Below the pieces are notes generated by a model. The model searched no databases. It was given only the letters and a program-made list of their open reading frames with translations, and had not been told where the DNA came from. Below are positions 44,896 through 52,997 of a DNA stretch of 64,000 bases, in pieces (position 1 is the first letter of the stretch; each line of letters starts with the position of its first letter). Both the position numbers and the translations under genes were made by a program. The stretch comes from an uncultured Christensenella sp. (GTDB lineage: Bacteria > Bacillota > Clostridia > Christensenellales > Pumilibacteraceae). The DNA is taken from contig CAJTTD010000001.1 of NCBI GenBank assembly GCA_910579205.1, positions 124,001-188,000 of the forward strand, read 5' to 3'.

Positions 44896-45438
44896 TTAAA
44901 ATTGGATACCGTTTCTATTGGTTATCTCAACCGATACCGAAATAGATCTGTCGTCGTCCGAAACGTTGAAAATGACTTTCGTTTTTCCGTATGTAGCGAT
45001 ATGCCAAGCTCCGTTGTCTTGAATTTCACATCCCAGATCTTGAAACGCACGGTCAAACTCATCAAGCGAAGAATTACACGAAATTCCGTAAATACTTACG
45101 GCGGGATCGGTTATTTTGATCCGAGTTACAAAAAGTCCGTCGTCGGAATAGTCGGGGTATGCCGTAAGCGTATAAATAACGTAAGCATCGGGGCGCGCAT
45201 TTTGATCGTCATCCACGCTAACGGGTGCATACCCCTTTCCGTAGAATTGCCGTCCGCCCATTATATCGTATATCTCATGATATCAGTCGAAATCGAACGA
45301 CGTTACATCGTCCGCTATCCAAAATTCCAAATCGGTATCAACGGGTCTTGACAAAATCTTACTGTTTCCGCAACCCGTTAAAGCAAAGATCAATGCCGTA
45401 ACGATGCTTGCAAAAATTCCCACAACTATCTTTCTCAT
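44896..45438 (-). pseudogene. Lipoprotein gene interrupted by an in-frame TGA
   Basis: From the ATG at 45438 (GGGAGGTC site) the frame reads a lipoprotein signal MRKIVVGIFASIVTALIFAL then lipobox TGC, and 51 residues in total before TGA at 45283-45285. The same frame continues without any other stop for 129 codons (YHEIYDIMGGRQFYGKGYAP... to RNGIQF). A TGG-to-TGA change, i.e. a lost tryptophan, is the simplest reading. An internal ATG gives the 121-residue fragment 44896-45261 with no signal. Family not recognised. Confidence 0.7.
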
Positions 45439-45604
45439 ATACCGACCTCCCGAAAAGCGTAATATTATTTTACCATATGTTTATTGATTTTTCAAGTACA
45501 TATGTTAAAACCCCAAATAAAATACGGAGTATATTGACATCGGAAAAAAATTATCGCGCGATTATAAGTTCGTATAAATTATGAAAACCATGTTCACGCA
45601 ATAA

Positions 45605-45655
45605 CTATATCGTCATAAGCGCGACTAGCGATATCCTTTTTGTCCTTGTGTTCAT
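45605..45655 (-). CDS. Very short ORF with a good ribosome site (truncated gene or leader peptide)
   Basis: Sixteen residues, MNTRTKRISLVALMTI, preceded by GGAGGTAAAAGTA, beginning 20 bases after the stop of the secreted repeat protein. It resembles the start of a signal peptide that then meets a TAG. Either a truncated secreted protein or chance. Confidence 0.3.
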   Translation of the reverse strand: MNTRTKRISLVALMTI

Positions 45656-45674
45656 TACTTTTACCTCCATCGGT

Positions 45675-47174
45675 TTAATTTACTTTTTCAAATATAGCCG
45701 TTACAACTAAATTATTATTATTATTTTCAAATTCACCTACATTTACGACAGTTACAAAATCCACTCTCGAAGCATATTCCCACTTTTGATCTGACCATCC
45801 TATAAATTTATACCCCTCTTCGGCTACAGCTAGTACATGTTCAAATGAATTTATGCCATACGTCTTTTGATTAGTTTTCCCTTCGATATGCCCGCCTTCC
45901 GTAGCTAAGTACGTTATTGAATATTCTTGCGGCTCAAAATATGCGGTAATTTCCATATCGCCTTGGATGTTCTTATCTATCCTCTTAGCCGTTTGCACTC
46001 CATCCGACCAATGCGAAAATTTATATCCGGGACGTGGAATCGCTTCTACTTCGCAGTCGCAACCTTTTGCAACTCTTATCGGATAATAGGGCGTTTCTCC
46101 CATATACATAACATTACATTTATAGTACACTTCGTAAATCTCATTCGTCCAAACAGAAAACGGTATACCCACCTTTTCTCCATTATACATTGCTTGATTT
46201 AACATGAATAATTTGGCTATTTCATATACGTAACGATTTTTATCTCTTCCCATATAAGCATTCTCATATTCAATTAGTACATTGCCGTAATAATATTCCT
46301 TAGGCTTAGTTATACGGTTCGTAACAGTATATATATATTGATGCACATAATCACCAACTAAACTAACCCAGTGATAATTACTGTAATCATTAATAAATCT
46401 GTAATCATTTACAGATTCTCCGCTCGGCATGATCATTCGCGGTATTCGTAAGTACACCATTGCCGCGCAGTCCATAATGTTGCTAATAACAGCGTAGTTA
46501 GGATAGTTAAACTGAACTGTCGAGATAAACGCCATATAATCGCTTAATTTTTCTGCGACTTCGGGTATTCTTTGCGGGTAAATACTCGGCCATACTATAT
46601 TATCGGCAACTTTATAATTGAAACACTCTTCACGTACAACTTCTTTTGTGTAATACTCGTCTATTTCAAAAGTTACAAGCCCGTCAAGCATCTCGTTCAT
46701 GCATATATCAAACAATTCGGTTATCATTCTGCAAACTGCCAAATCTTCTTCTGTCATTTTGTAGTCCACCACTACGTCGTTTCCGTCTATATCCTTAAAC
46801 GTCCCCTGCACTTCCGTAACGTGAACTAACAATATTTTTTGCTTGATATTCGAAATTTTTACAAATTTAGCTTGCGGTTTAATATCTTTAACAATATTAG
46901 TATCTGTCCTTTCGGGGTTCGGGCTGCTTGTATCCGCCCATCGTAAAAATCTGTAACCTTCGTCGGGTACAGCCGTAACCGTTTGGGCATCTTTGCCTTT
47001 CTGCACCGATTGCCTGATATTTCCCTCTATCCTTCCGCCTTCGGTAGTTTCATAATTTACGATATAATGTATTTTTAACGACTTGATATCAACGAACGTC
47101 AAAACACACAAGCCCGCAAATAGGATCACTGCCGCAAGTATTATTAAAACTTTAACTATGACCTTTTTTAACAT
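45675..47174 (-). CDS. Secreted or membrane-anchored protein with InlB_B/Flg_new-type repeats
   Basis: About 499 residues. A hydrophobic N-terminal segment (VIVKVLIILAAVILFAGLCV) would be an uncleaved anchor or signal. One beta-grasp repeat lies near residues 35-100 (TEGGRIEG...DEGYRFLRWAD) and two lie at the C-terminus (RPGYKFSHWSDGV; TEGGHIEG...EEGYKFIGWSD), of the kind seen in Gram-positive surface proteins. The central 250 residues, rich in Tyr and acidic residues, match nothing I know. It is probably a surface protein. GAGG site before the ATG at 47174. Confidence 0.75.
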   Translation of the reverse strand: MLKKVIVKVLIILAAVILFAGLCVLTFVDIKSLKIHYIVNYETTEGGRIEGNIRQSVQKGKDAQTVTAVPDEGYRFLRWADTSSPNPERTDTNIVKDIKPQAKFVKISNIKQKILLVHVTEVQGTFKDIDGNDVVVDYKMTEEDLAVCRMITELFDICMNEMLDGLVTFEIDEYYTKEVVREECFNYKVADNIVWPSIYPQRIPEVAEKLSDYMAFISTVQFNYPNYAVISNIMDCAAMVYLRIPRMIMPSGESVNDYRFINDYSNYHWVSLVGDYVHQYIYTVTNRITKPKEYYYGNVLIEYENAYMGRDKNRYVYEIAKLFMLNQAMYNGEKVGIPFSVWTNEIYEVYYKCNVMYMGETPYYPIRVAKGCDCEVEAIPRPGYKFSHWSDGVQTAKRIDKNIQGDMEITAYFEPQEYSITYLATEGGHIEGKTNQKTYGINSFEHVLAVAEEGYKFIGWSDQKWEYASRVDFVTVVNVGEFENNNNNLVVTAIFEKVN

Positions 47175-47435
47175 AATTAACCTCACTTGAACAACTGACC
47201 TAATAGCTACTATTACAAATACTATGGTAAAATATAAAAATATTATATCACATTATTTACGACTTGTCTATACGATTTTCAAAAACTTAAAATAACAAAA
47301 TTGCTCTTTTATATTACTACCGAGCAGACGATATAGTTAAAGCCCCTTATTTCAAGTTTTTAAACACATATATTATTACTCTATATTGCATTTAAGCGCA
47401 AGCGCAACTAGTGTTTACAAAGTCTCAAACACGCA

Positions 47436-47460
47436 AAAAGGGCGCTAAATGCGCCCTTTT
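47436..47460 (-). terminator. Terminator overlapping the recombinase stop codon
   Basis: On the minus strand AAAAGGGCGC-ATTTA-GCGCCCTTTT: a 10-bp stem whose 5-nt loop carries most of the TAG stop (47445-47447). Confidence 0.8.
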
Positions 47461-48923
47461 ACATCGTTTGGTGCACCGTTTGAAAACAAGGTTGAACTTT
47501 CGAGTTCTTCAAGCGATACAATTTCTTCTTTACCGTTCGCGTTATAAACGATTTTCATATAATCGTCGTATAAGTAAATCGAGTTTATAAACGTGTCGAT
47601 TATCTTTCGTTTTCCGTCCTGCGTGGATATATCTATCTTGCGGAAGTTATAAAGTGCCATTTTGAAGTGGTCTTGCGTGAATATCGGAGCTTTTAACTGC
47701 TCCTTTGCAATCGCATCGGTTATCTCTTTTTTCTCTTTTTCAAGGTCGGACAGCCGTTTTAACAGTATTTCCGTTGCATAACCTTTCTGAACAGCGTTTA
47801 CGATATTCTCAATCTCTTTTTCTTTCTGCTTTAACTGTTCTTGCAACTTGGGGAGTAACGTGCTTTCCGTGTATTGCAACTCATACAGCTTTTCGGACAG
47901 CCTTTCAATCACACCGTCGTCTTTTAGAAATGCCATTGTCTTGTGGACGATAAAATCTTCTAACTTGGTTTTGCTTACAGGCTTTTTCTCGCATTTGTGC
48001 TTTTTCTGTCGAACACAAGCATAGTACCGATAGACAACGCCTTTCGTTCCGCTCGTTCCTGCTTGCGCTACCATCATAGCACCACAACGCCCACAAAAAA
48101 GTTTTGTCGTTAATAAATAGTCGTCGTCCGCCGTATGCCTTGCGGGTGCTTTTGAGTTCTTGGCGAGTTCTAACTGTACGGCATTAAACAATTCTTCCGA
48201 TACAAGCGGCGGTACGCTGTCTTTTATAACCACGCCCATATGACTGTATTCGCCTATGTAAACTCTGTTTGATAGCATATACCGAATAGCGTTATACCGC
48301 AACTCTTTACCGTTCGAGCGCGTAACTTTCCGCTCGGACATTATGTTATAAATTTCTTTTACCGTCTTTCCGTCGTTGCTTAACTTGAATATCTCGGCAA
48401 CGATAGGCGCGGCTTTCGGATCTATAGCTAACTTACGTTCCGCATTGATTACATACCCGAACGGAGTATTGCCGCCGTTCCATAAACCTTTTAATGCGTT
48501 TTCTTTCATACCGCGCGTTACTTTTTCTGCAAGCTCGGCGGAGTAGTATTCCGCCATACCTTCTAAAACCGATTCAAGGAGTATGCCTTCCGAGCCTTCG
48601 GCAATCGTTTCCTTTGCCGATACAACCTTTACGCCGTTTTTGCGGAGTAGTGCTTTATAGTGTGCGCTGTCGTAACGGTTACGGGAAAAACGGTCTAACT
48701 TCCAAACGATGATACAATCAAAAGCGTGTTTATAGCTATCCTTTATCATACGCTGAAATTCGGGACGGTTATCCGTCTTTGCGGACAACGCTCTGTCTAT
48801 GTAATTGCCCATAACTTGAATGTCATTATAGGTTGCGTATTCCATACACTCGCGAAGCTGACCTTCGATACTCGCTTCCGTTTGGTTATCGCTTGAATAT
48901 CTTGCGTAAATGACTGCTCTCAT
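47445..48923 (-). CDS. Large serine recombinase (site-specific integrase/excisionase)
   Basis: 492 residues. Catalytic N-terminus MRAVIYARYSSDNQTEASIE with the nucleophile serine at 10 or 11, IVWKLDRFSRNRYDS, and the family core LLESVLEGMAEYYSAELAEK. A recombinase domain follows (GNTPFGYVINAERKLAID), then a zinc ribbon (FCGRCGAMM...CEKKPVSK) and a coiled coil. It inserts and excises the element. Its start overlaps the XRE gene by four bases and its last codons form a terminator stem. Confidence 0.95.
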   Translation of the reverse strand: MRAVIYARYSSDNQTEASIEGQLRECMEYATYNDIQVMGNYIDRALSAKTDNRPEFQRMIKDSYKHAFDCIIVWKLDRFSRNRYDSAHYKALLRKNGVKVVSAKETIAEGSEGILLESVLEGMAEYYSAELAEKVTRGMKENALKGLWNGGNTPFGYVINAERKLAIDPKAAPIVAEIFKLSNDGKTVKEIYNIMSERKVTRSNGKELRYNAIRYMLSNRVYIGEYSHMGVVIKDSVPPLVSEELFNAVQLELAKNSKAPARHTADDDYLLTTKLFCGRCGAMMVAQAGTSGTKGVVYRYYACVRQKKHKCEKKPVSKTKLEDFIVHKTMAFLKDDGVIERLSEKLYELQYTESTLLPKLQEQLKQKEKEIENIVNAVQKGYATEILLKRLSDLEKEKKEITDAIAKEQLKAPIFTQDHFKMALYNFRKIDISTQDGKRKIIDTFINSIYLYDDYMKIVYNANGKEEIVSLEELESSTLFSNGAPNDVKGRI

Positions 48924-49291
48924 TTGTTTTGTTCCCTCATAATACGCAAAAGCGTTTCCTTTAATTGTGCGTTTGCAGGAGAGTTCGGGTCAAAGCACAT
49001 TTCGATTAGCTCTTGCATTTGAGTTTGGTTTTTCCATACTTTGGGTTGAAAATTGTATAGCTTGCCTTGCGGGTTGTCCGTCCTGCCGAATATATAGTCA
49101 AGCGATACGTCAAAATAATCGGCGTACTGCATTAACACGCCGTAGGGCGGAAAAGATTGACCGCTTTCATAACGGAAGATAGCCGTTTGTTCGATATTAT
49201 CCAAACAAGCGGCGAGCTTGGCTTGGGATAGTTTTATCCCTTCGCGTAGTTCTTTCATTCTCTTGGCTACAATGGTAGGTTTTTCTTTCAT
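48920..49291 (-). CDS. XRE-family transcriptional regulator
   Basis: 123 residues. N-terminal helix-turn-helix (AKRMKELREGIKLSQAKLAA, then IFRYESGQSFPPYGVLMQYA, DYFDVSLDYIFGRTDNP), a C-terminal helical tail. Encoded just before the recombinase with an ATGA overlap, so it probably controls the operon by binding the direct repeats that overlap the promoter. Confidence 0.9.
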   Translation of the reverse strand: MKEKPTIVAKRMKELREGIKLSQAKLAACLDNIEQTAIFRYESGQSFPPYGVLMQYADYFDVSLDYIFGRTDNPQGKLYNFQPKVWKNQTQMQELIEMCFDPNSPANAQLKETLLRIMREQNK

Positions 49292-49320
49292 AGATAACCC
49301 CTATAAATAAAATCGTATTA

Positions 49321-49355
49321 AATATACCACAAAAATAGATTAAAGTCAATAGATT
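49321..49355 (-). promoter_or_regulatory. Promoter and probable operator of the XRE-recombinase operon
   Basis: Minus strand TTGACT (49344-49349), 17-bp spacer, TATATT (49321-49326). Two direct repeats AATAGATT (plus strand 49334-49341 and 49348-49355, 14 bp apart) overlap the -35 and spacer. Confidence 0.6.
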
Positions 49356-49375
49356 TTTATAAATAATCGAAACGC

Positions 49376-49404
49376 TTGAAAAACTTCCTTGATTGTGGTA
49401 TAAT
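49376..49404 (+). promoter_or_regulatory. Promoter of the 201-aa cargo gene
   Basis: TTGAAA (49376-49381), 17-bp spacer, TATAAT (49399-49404), 31 bases before the ATG. It is divergent from the XRE promoter and close to the repeats. Confidence 0.7.
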
Positions 49405-49435
49405 TATTGCATACCCATATGCGAGGAATATGTGA

Positions 49436-50041
49436 ATGGACAATATTATAAAATTTATAGAAGAAAACGTAAACGGTAAAACACTTTTTACGAAAGAGTT
49501 AGTCTATAAACTTGAAAATGGCGTATTGGAAGGTGTATATTCTGACCAAATCTCTTTCTCTAATTTGAAATATTCTCAAAGCGGATTTCAGTTAGATATG
49601 TTTATAGTGTCTAATGAAAAGATATGGCTTATGGGCAAAGAAGGACAACGAGAAAAATTGCGAAAGGATTTCAGTGCGGTGTCATTATTTCGTTTTGAGC
49701 TTGCAAAGCGTAAAAGTACGGACGAAATTACAGGTAGTTTTCGACTGATTTCTGCTTCTGGCAAAAGTATAACTGCGGAAGCAATAATAAGCGGTATTTA
49801 CGGCGTGAGTCTTGAAAATAATATTTTGAAACTTATTGAAGAACAAGCATTGTATAGGGATCAGCCAATACAAGATGAACAATTTAAGGCTGTTGCTTTT
49901 CAATCCCAACACCGTTTCTATTGCGAAGATGAAAAGCTGCACTACGAGTATGATGGTAAATGCTTTGATGTAGATACAAAAACTATGCAACGAGTTAATA
50001 GTGCAGATACGTTCCCTAAATTTGTTTCAGTGGAAAAATAA
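49436..50041 (+). CDS. Hypothetical cargo protein, 201 aa
   Basis: I do not recognise the family. The product is soluble, beta-rich in its first half (FSNLKYSQSGFQLDMFIVSN, KIWLMGKEGQ) and has no signal or membrane helix. GAGGAATA site precedes the ATG. Codon use is more A/T-rich than that of the housekeeping genes, as expected for transferred DNA. It is followed after 34 bases by the DUF3788 gene and shares its promoter; the pair may be the element's cargo. Confidence 0.8.
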   Translation: MDNIIKFIEENVNGKTLFTKELVYKLENGVLEGVYSDQISFSNLKYSQSGFQLDMFIVSNEKIWLMGKEGQREKLRKDFSAVSLFRFELAKRKSTDEITGSFRLISASGKSITAEAIISGIYGVSLENNILKLIEEQALYRDQPIQDEQFKAVAFQSQHRFYCEDEKLHYEYDGKCFDVDTKTMQRVNSADTFPKFVSVEK

Positions 50042-50075
50042 AAGAAGATTTAAACTAACTATTTAAGGTCTTAAT

Positions 50076-50489
50076 ATGTTTGATACTATACCTACCGCAG
50101 AAGAAATGATAGCTTTGGTCGGTCAATCTTTATATGAAGTATGGGATAAGCTATGCGCTTTAATCGACGAAAATTACGATATAGAACACTTGTGGAATCA
50201 AGGCGGTAAAGCGTGGAAATACGAATACAAATATCGTCGTGGCGGTAAAACGCTTTGTGCCTTATACGCAAGAGAAAATTGCGTAGGGTTTATGATTGTC
50301 TTGGGGAAAGACGAGCGGTTAAAGTTTGAAGCCGATAAAGAAACCTTCTCAAAGACAGCCCAAGAAATATATGACAAGACACATACCTACCACGACGGAA
50401 AATGGATAATGTTCGAGCCGACTGACACTTCCTTGTTTAATGATTTCATTAGAATGTTGAGTATCAAAAGAAAGCCGAACAAAAAGTAA
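50076..50489 (+). CDS. DUF3788 family protein
   Basis: 137 residues. The DUF3788 pattern is plain: GGKAWKYEYKYRRGGKTLCA, FMIVLGKDERLKFE and YDKTHTYHDGKWIMFEP. Members are common in Clostridia and Bacteroidetes, often in accessory regions; the function is unknown. In the chromosome they are sometimes found with transcription regulators. No start ambiguity is seen, though the Shine-Dalgarno is weak. Confidence 0.85.
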   Translation: MFDTIPTAEEMIALVGQSLYEVWDKLCALIDENYDIEHLWNQGGKAWKYEYKYRRGGKTLCALYARENCVGFMIVLGKDERLKFEADKETFSKTAQEIYDKTHTYHDGKWIMFEPTDTSLFNDFIRMLSIKRKPNKK

Positions 50490-50568
50490 AGTGATTTATC
50501 GTTTTTGACTTTCGACAAAACTTCCTATAAAAAGTCCTTTCACGTCCCGTTTATGGGCAGTGAACGTA

Positions 50569-50597
50569 TTGCAACGGTATGTAATCTATGATATAAT
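50569..50597 (+). promoter_or_regulatory. Promoter of the non-coding RNA
   Basis: TTGCAA (50569-50574), 17-bp spacer, TATAAT (50592-50597); expected start near 50604. Confidence 0.7.
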
Positions 50598-50603
50598 ACA
50601 TAC

Positions 50604-50927
50604 TGTACCGCGATAGAGTAACGAGCGGTATTGTACCCTTTTAGGGTAGAAGTTCTGCGGTGGGCGTAAAGAGTTCGTCCACAGGAGGCAGAAGGTTTTG
50701 GGCGGTAAAATCGCCCGCGCCTTAGCTTACGGAAAGAGCGTAGGTTTTGTTTTTGTACGCAAAATTCGTGAGCCGTGATAGGCTTTTATAAGTGCACAAT
50801 TTTTTCGAAAAACGGCACTTAAATCAACACTCTAACTTAATAGAATGACCAACCATCATAGAGCAAATAAGCATTGCTAAACACGGTTAAGTCGGTGATT
50901 ACGGTAAATGTATCAGCGGCTTTTTTA
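50604..50927 (+). ncRNA. Structured non-coding RNA of about 325 nt in the mobilizable element
   Basis: Bounded by a consensus promoter and a rho-independent terminator (GTCGGTGAT at 50891-50899, ATCAGCGGC at 50912-50920, then six Ts). It holds several hairpins: TACCGC/GCGGTA (50606-50630), TACCC/GGGTA (50634-50648), GGGCG/CGCCC (50700-50716), GCGTA/TACGC (about 50738-50760) and AAGTGC/GCACTT with an inner TTTTTCGAAAAA (50790-50820). No open frame with a ribosome site covers it. The class is not one I can name; it lies between the cargo genes and the relaxase. Confidence 0.55.
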
Positions 50928-51019
50928 TGTCCTTTTTACGGTATCTTTCCCGCTTCTTCTTGCGTGGACGAAGATATAAATAATCACAATTCGGAGATAA
51001 ACGCGATGACAATCAGACC

Positions 51020-51300
51020 GCCATAATATGGAAAGCAAACGACAAGCAACTGCGGAGCAAATCACTTATAAACAGGGCTCCCGAAAATATGCAAAGCAGA
51101 TTTTTGGGAAGAGGAACCGCAACGGAGCGAAGTTGCCTTTTGCGTTAGCGGAAGGCTTAAAGCGCAGTTTGCGGCGACGAATAAGTGTAGCTCACTACAC
51201 TTATTGCGCTTCGCTTCATAAGTTCCGTTCGCCCTGCGGGACAAGCAACGCTTTATTCAAAACAGCACAGTGCGCTGTTTTGGCGTTGCGAGATGAGTGA
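51020..51300 (+). other. Inverted-repeat region upstream of the relaxase, candidate oriT
   Basis: A perfect 11-bp inverted repeat AATAAGTGTAG-CTCA-CTACACTTATT (51180-51205) and a second hairpin AAAACAGC...GCTGTTTT (51259-51281) lie in GC-rich DNA before MobV. MobV relaxases act on inverted repeats just upstream of their gene, so this is where oriT should be. A frame of 90 codons across it is probably not coding. Confidence 0.45.
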
Positions 51301-51401
51301 GCGCATTATACCGCGCGAACGATGACCGAGAACGGCGTTTACCTTGCGCCGTTCGAGAAAATCGACCACACGGAAAACAATCATTACAGGAGGAAATCAT
51401 T

Positions 51402-52412
51402 ATAAGCTATTTAGTATGTCATATGGAAAAGTATAAACGGCAAGACGTTTCGCCCGTCGAGAAAGAGAACGAGCGCGACGAGAACTATCAGGGCAATAAC
51501 CCGCAAATCGACAGCGAGAGAACGAGCGGCAACTACCATATATTCTACCCACAGGGCAAGTATATAGATATGATAAACAAGCGGCTTTCTACTCTCACTT
51601 TAAAACGCAAGATACGCTCGGATGCTATTCTTATGAACTCGTTTGTCATCGGATCGGACGGAGAATTTTTCAAGGGTATGCGAGCTTGGGAACAACGCGC
51701 TTTCTTTGAAGATTGCGCCCGCTTCTTTATGGACAAGTACGGCTTTGAAAATATGCTGTCTGCGGTAGTCCACGTTGACGAAACAACGCCGCATATGCAC
51801 TTGAACTTTGTCCCTATCAACGACGAGCGGTTAAGCAGTAAAAGCCTGTTCGACAGACAGAAACTTGCGGAACTGCAAACGGAGTTATGGGAACAAGTCG
51901 GCAAGAAATACGGGTTAAAGCGCGGCAAGGAAAACAGTCAGGCAACGCACATTACAGCAGCCGAGCATAAAGCAAAAGTCATTGTGCAATCGGCGGAACA
52001 AAAGCGTGATGAGATTGATAGACAGACCGAGCAAAAGCAAGCCGAGCTTGACGGACTTACACAAACGGTTGAAGCTGTAACGCAAGCGACTGGCAAGCCG
52101 ATACCAAAAAAGAAGAAACAAGCAGCAGACGAAATCACGGCACTTCGGGCAAGGAACGCCGTACTCGAAGAAGAAGTCAAGCGTAGCAACAAAGACCGAG
52201 CCGACCTATTCAGAGAGTACACAAGAGAGAAACGCCGAGCGGACGGTTACGAAAAGACCGTACAGGAAGTTGCGGAAATCAAGGCAATACTGCCCGAAGG
52301 TTACACCCGACTACTGCAAGACGTTCAAGACGAAAAAGCCGCCCAATACGAAAGAGAACGGCAACGCAATCTTGCCCGTATTCGCGGACGAAACAACAAC
52401 AATTATATGTAA
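51402..52412 (+). CDS. MobV-family relaxase (Mob/Pre), plasmid mobilization
   Basis: About 336 residues. Nicks oriT and pilots single-stranded DNA. Motifs: SYLVCHMEKYKRQDV at the N-terminus, SERTSGNYHIFYPQGKYIDM, and the metal motif VVHVDETTPHMHLNFVPI. A charged coiled-coil tail follows (about 200-336). The family N-terminus (MSYLVCHMEKYK) is read from an ATA codon at 51402 placed eight bases after AGGAGG; the first true ATG is at 51423, too far from that site. I annotate from 51402 and mark the start as unusual. Confidence 0.9.
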   Translation: MSYLVCHMEKYKRQDVSPVEKENERDENYQGNNPQIDSERTSGNYHIFYPQGKYIDMINKRLSTLTLKRKIRSDAILMNSFVIGSDGEFFKGMRAWEQRAFFEDCARFFMDKYGFENMLSAVVHVDETTPHMHLNFVPINDERLSSKSLFDRQKLAELQTELWEQVGKKYGLKRGKENSQATHITAAEHKAKVIVQSAEQKRDEIDRQTEQKQAELDGLTQTVEAVTQATGKPIPKKKKQAADEITALRARNAVLEEEVKRSNKDRADLFREYTREKRRADGYEKTVQEVAEIKAILPEGYTRLLQDVQDEKAAQYERERQRNLARIRGRNNNNYM

Positions 52413-52433
52413 GGAGGAAAACGCAAACAGTTA

Positions 52434-52619
52434 ATGTCAAGAAAGAAACAAGCACCCAAAACCGACTTCGATATTCCCGAATATCAAATAGAATCGCTTG
52501 CGCGAGTATTGCTTCCGATAATGCAGGAATATCTGTCATCCGAGCAAGGACAAAAAGACTACGCCGAGTGGCAACAATCACAACTGAATAAACAATCAAA
52601 TAATAAAGTATCCCGTTAA
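52434..52619 (+). CDS. Small hypothetical protein encoded after MobV
   Basis: 61 residues, acidic and Gln-rich, with PEYQIESLARVLLPIMQEYL as a likely helix. No known domain. It starts 21 bases after the relaxase stop, with AAGGAGG further upstream than usual. Small proteins of this kind commonly follow relaxases in Clostridia elements and may assist mobilization. Confidence 0.7.
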   Translation: MSRKKQAPKTDFDIPEYQIESLARVLLPIMQEYLSSEQGQKDYAEWQQSQLNKQSNNKVSR

Positions 52620-52750
52620 ATCGTATAGGGATAGCCGTTGAAAAAGACGGATAACGAAAACCGCCGAAGTAGAGCGGTATATAAATGAAAGAGATACATA
52701 ATCACAATGTAGAAAGGTTGTGCCGAAAATAATAAACCTAAACAACGGCA

Positions 52751-52787
52751 AACGCCGATAGAGTATTTGGCTCTATCGGCGTTTTTC
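52751..52787 (+). terminator. Terminator of the mobilization operon
   Basis: AACGCCGATAGAG pairs perfectly (13 bp) with CTCTATCGGCGTT, then TTTT. Nothing else is supported in 52620-52874. Confidence 0.85.
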
Positions 52788-52874
52788 TATGCTCGGAAGT
52801 TCTCAAATTCTTCCATTAAGCAAAATAGCCCGAACGTCTTTTTTACGATAAAGAAGTTCAAGCTATTAAGACTT

Positions 52875-52957
52875 GGTGCGGTCGACAGGAATTGAACCTG
52901 CACGGTTGCCCACAAGATCCTTAGTCTTGCGCGTCTGCCAGTTCCGCCACGACCGCT
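52875..52957 (-). tRNA. tRNA-Leu(AAG)
   Basis: Class II tRNA of 83 nt with a variable arm. Acceptor GCGGTCG/CGACCGC, anticodon stem CAAGA/TCTTG with loop CTAAGGA, so the anticodon is AAG, not the usual GAG. CCA encoded. A34 would need deamination to inosine. Confidence 0.95.
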
Positions 52958-52997
52958 AACATCGAAAATTATACTAAATTATTCGATGATTGTCAAC

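Larger units (their letters stand above)
47436..52787. mobile_element. Mobilizable element with serine recombinase and MobV relaxase
   Basis: Contains, left to right, large serine recombinase and XRE regulator (minus), then two cargo genes, a non-coding RNA, a mobilization region and MobV plus a small partner (plus strand). There are no mating-pair genes, so it would need a helper conjugative element. Ends are set by the outer terminators; I could not find a clear att core. A tRNA-Leu lies 88 bases beyond the right terminator. Confidence 0.7.

Noticed and set aside
51028..51300. 90-codon frame upstream of MobV
   Set aside because: It runs through inverted repeats and GC-rich hairpins with no ribosome site; more likely the mobilization region than a gene.
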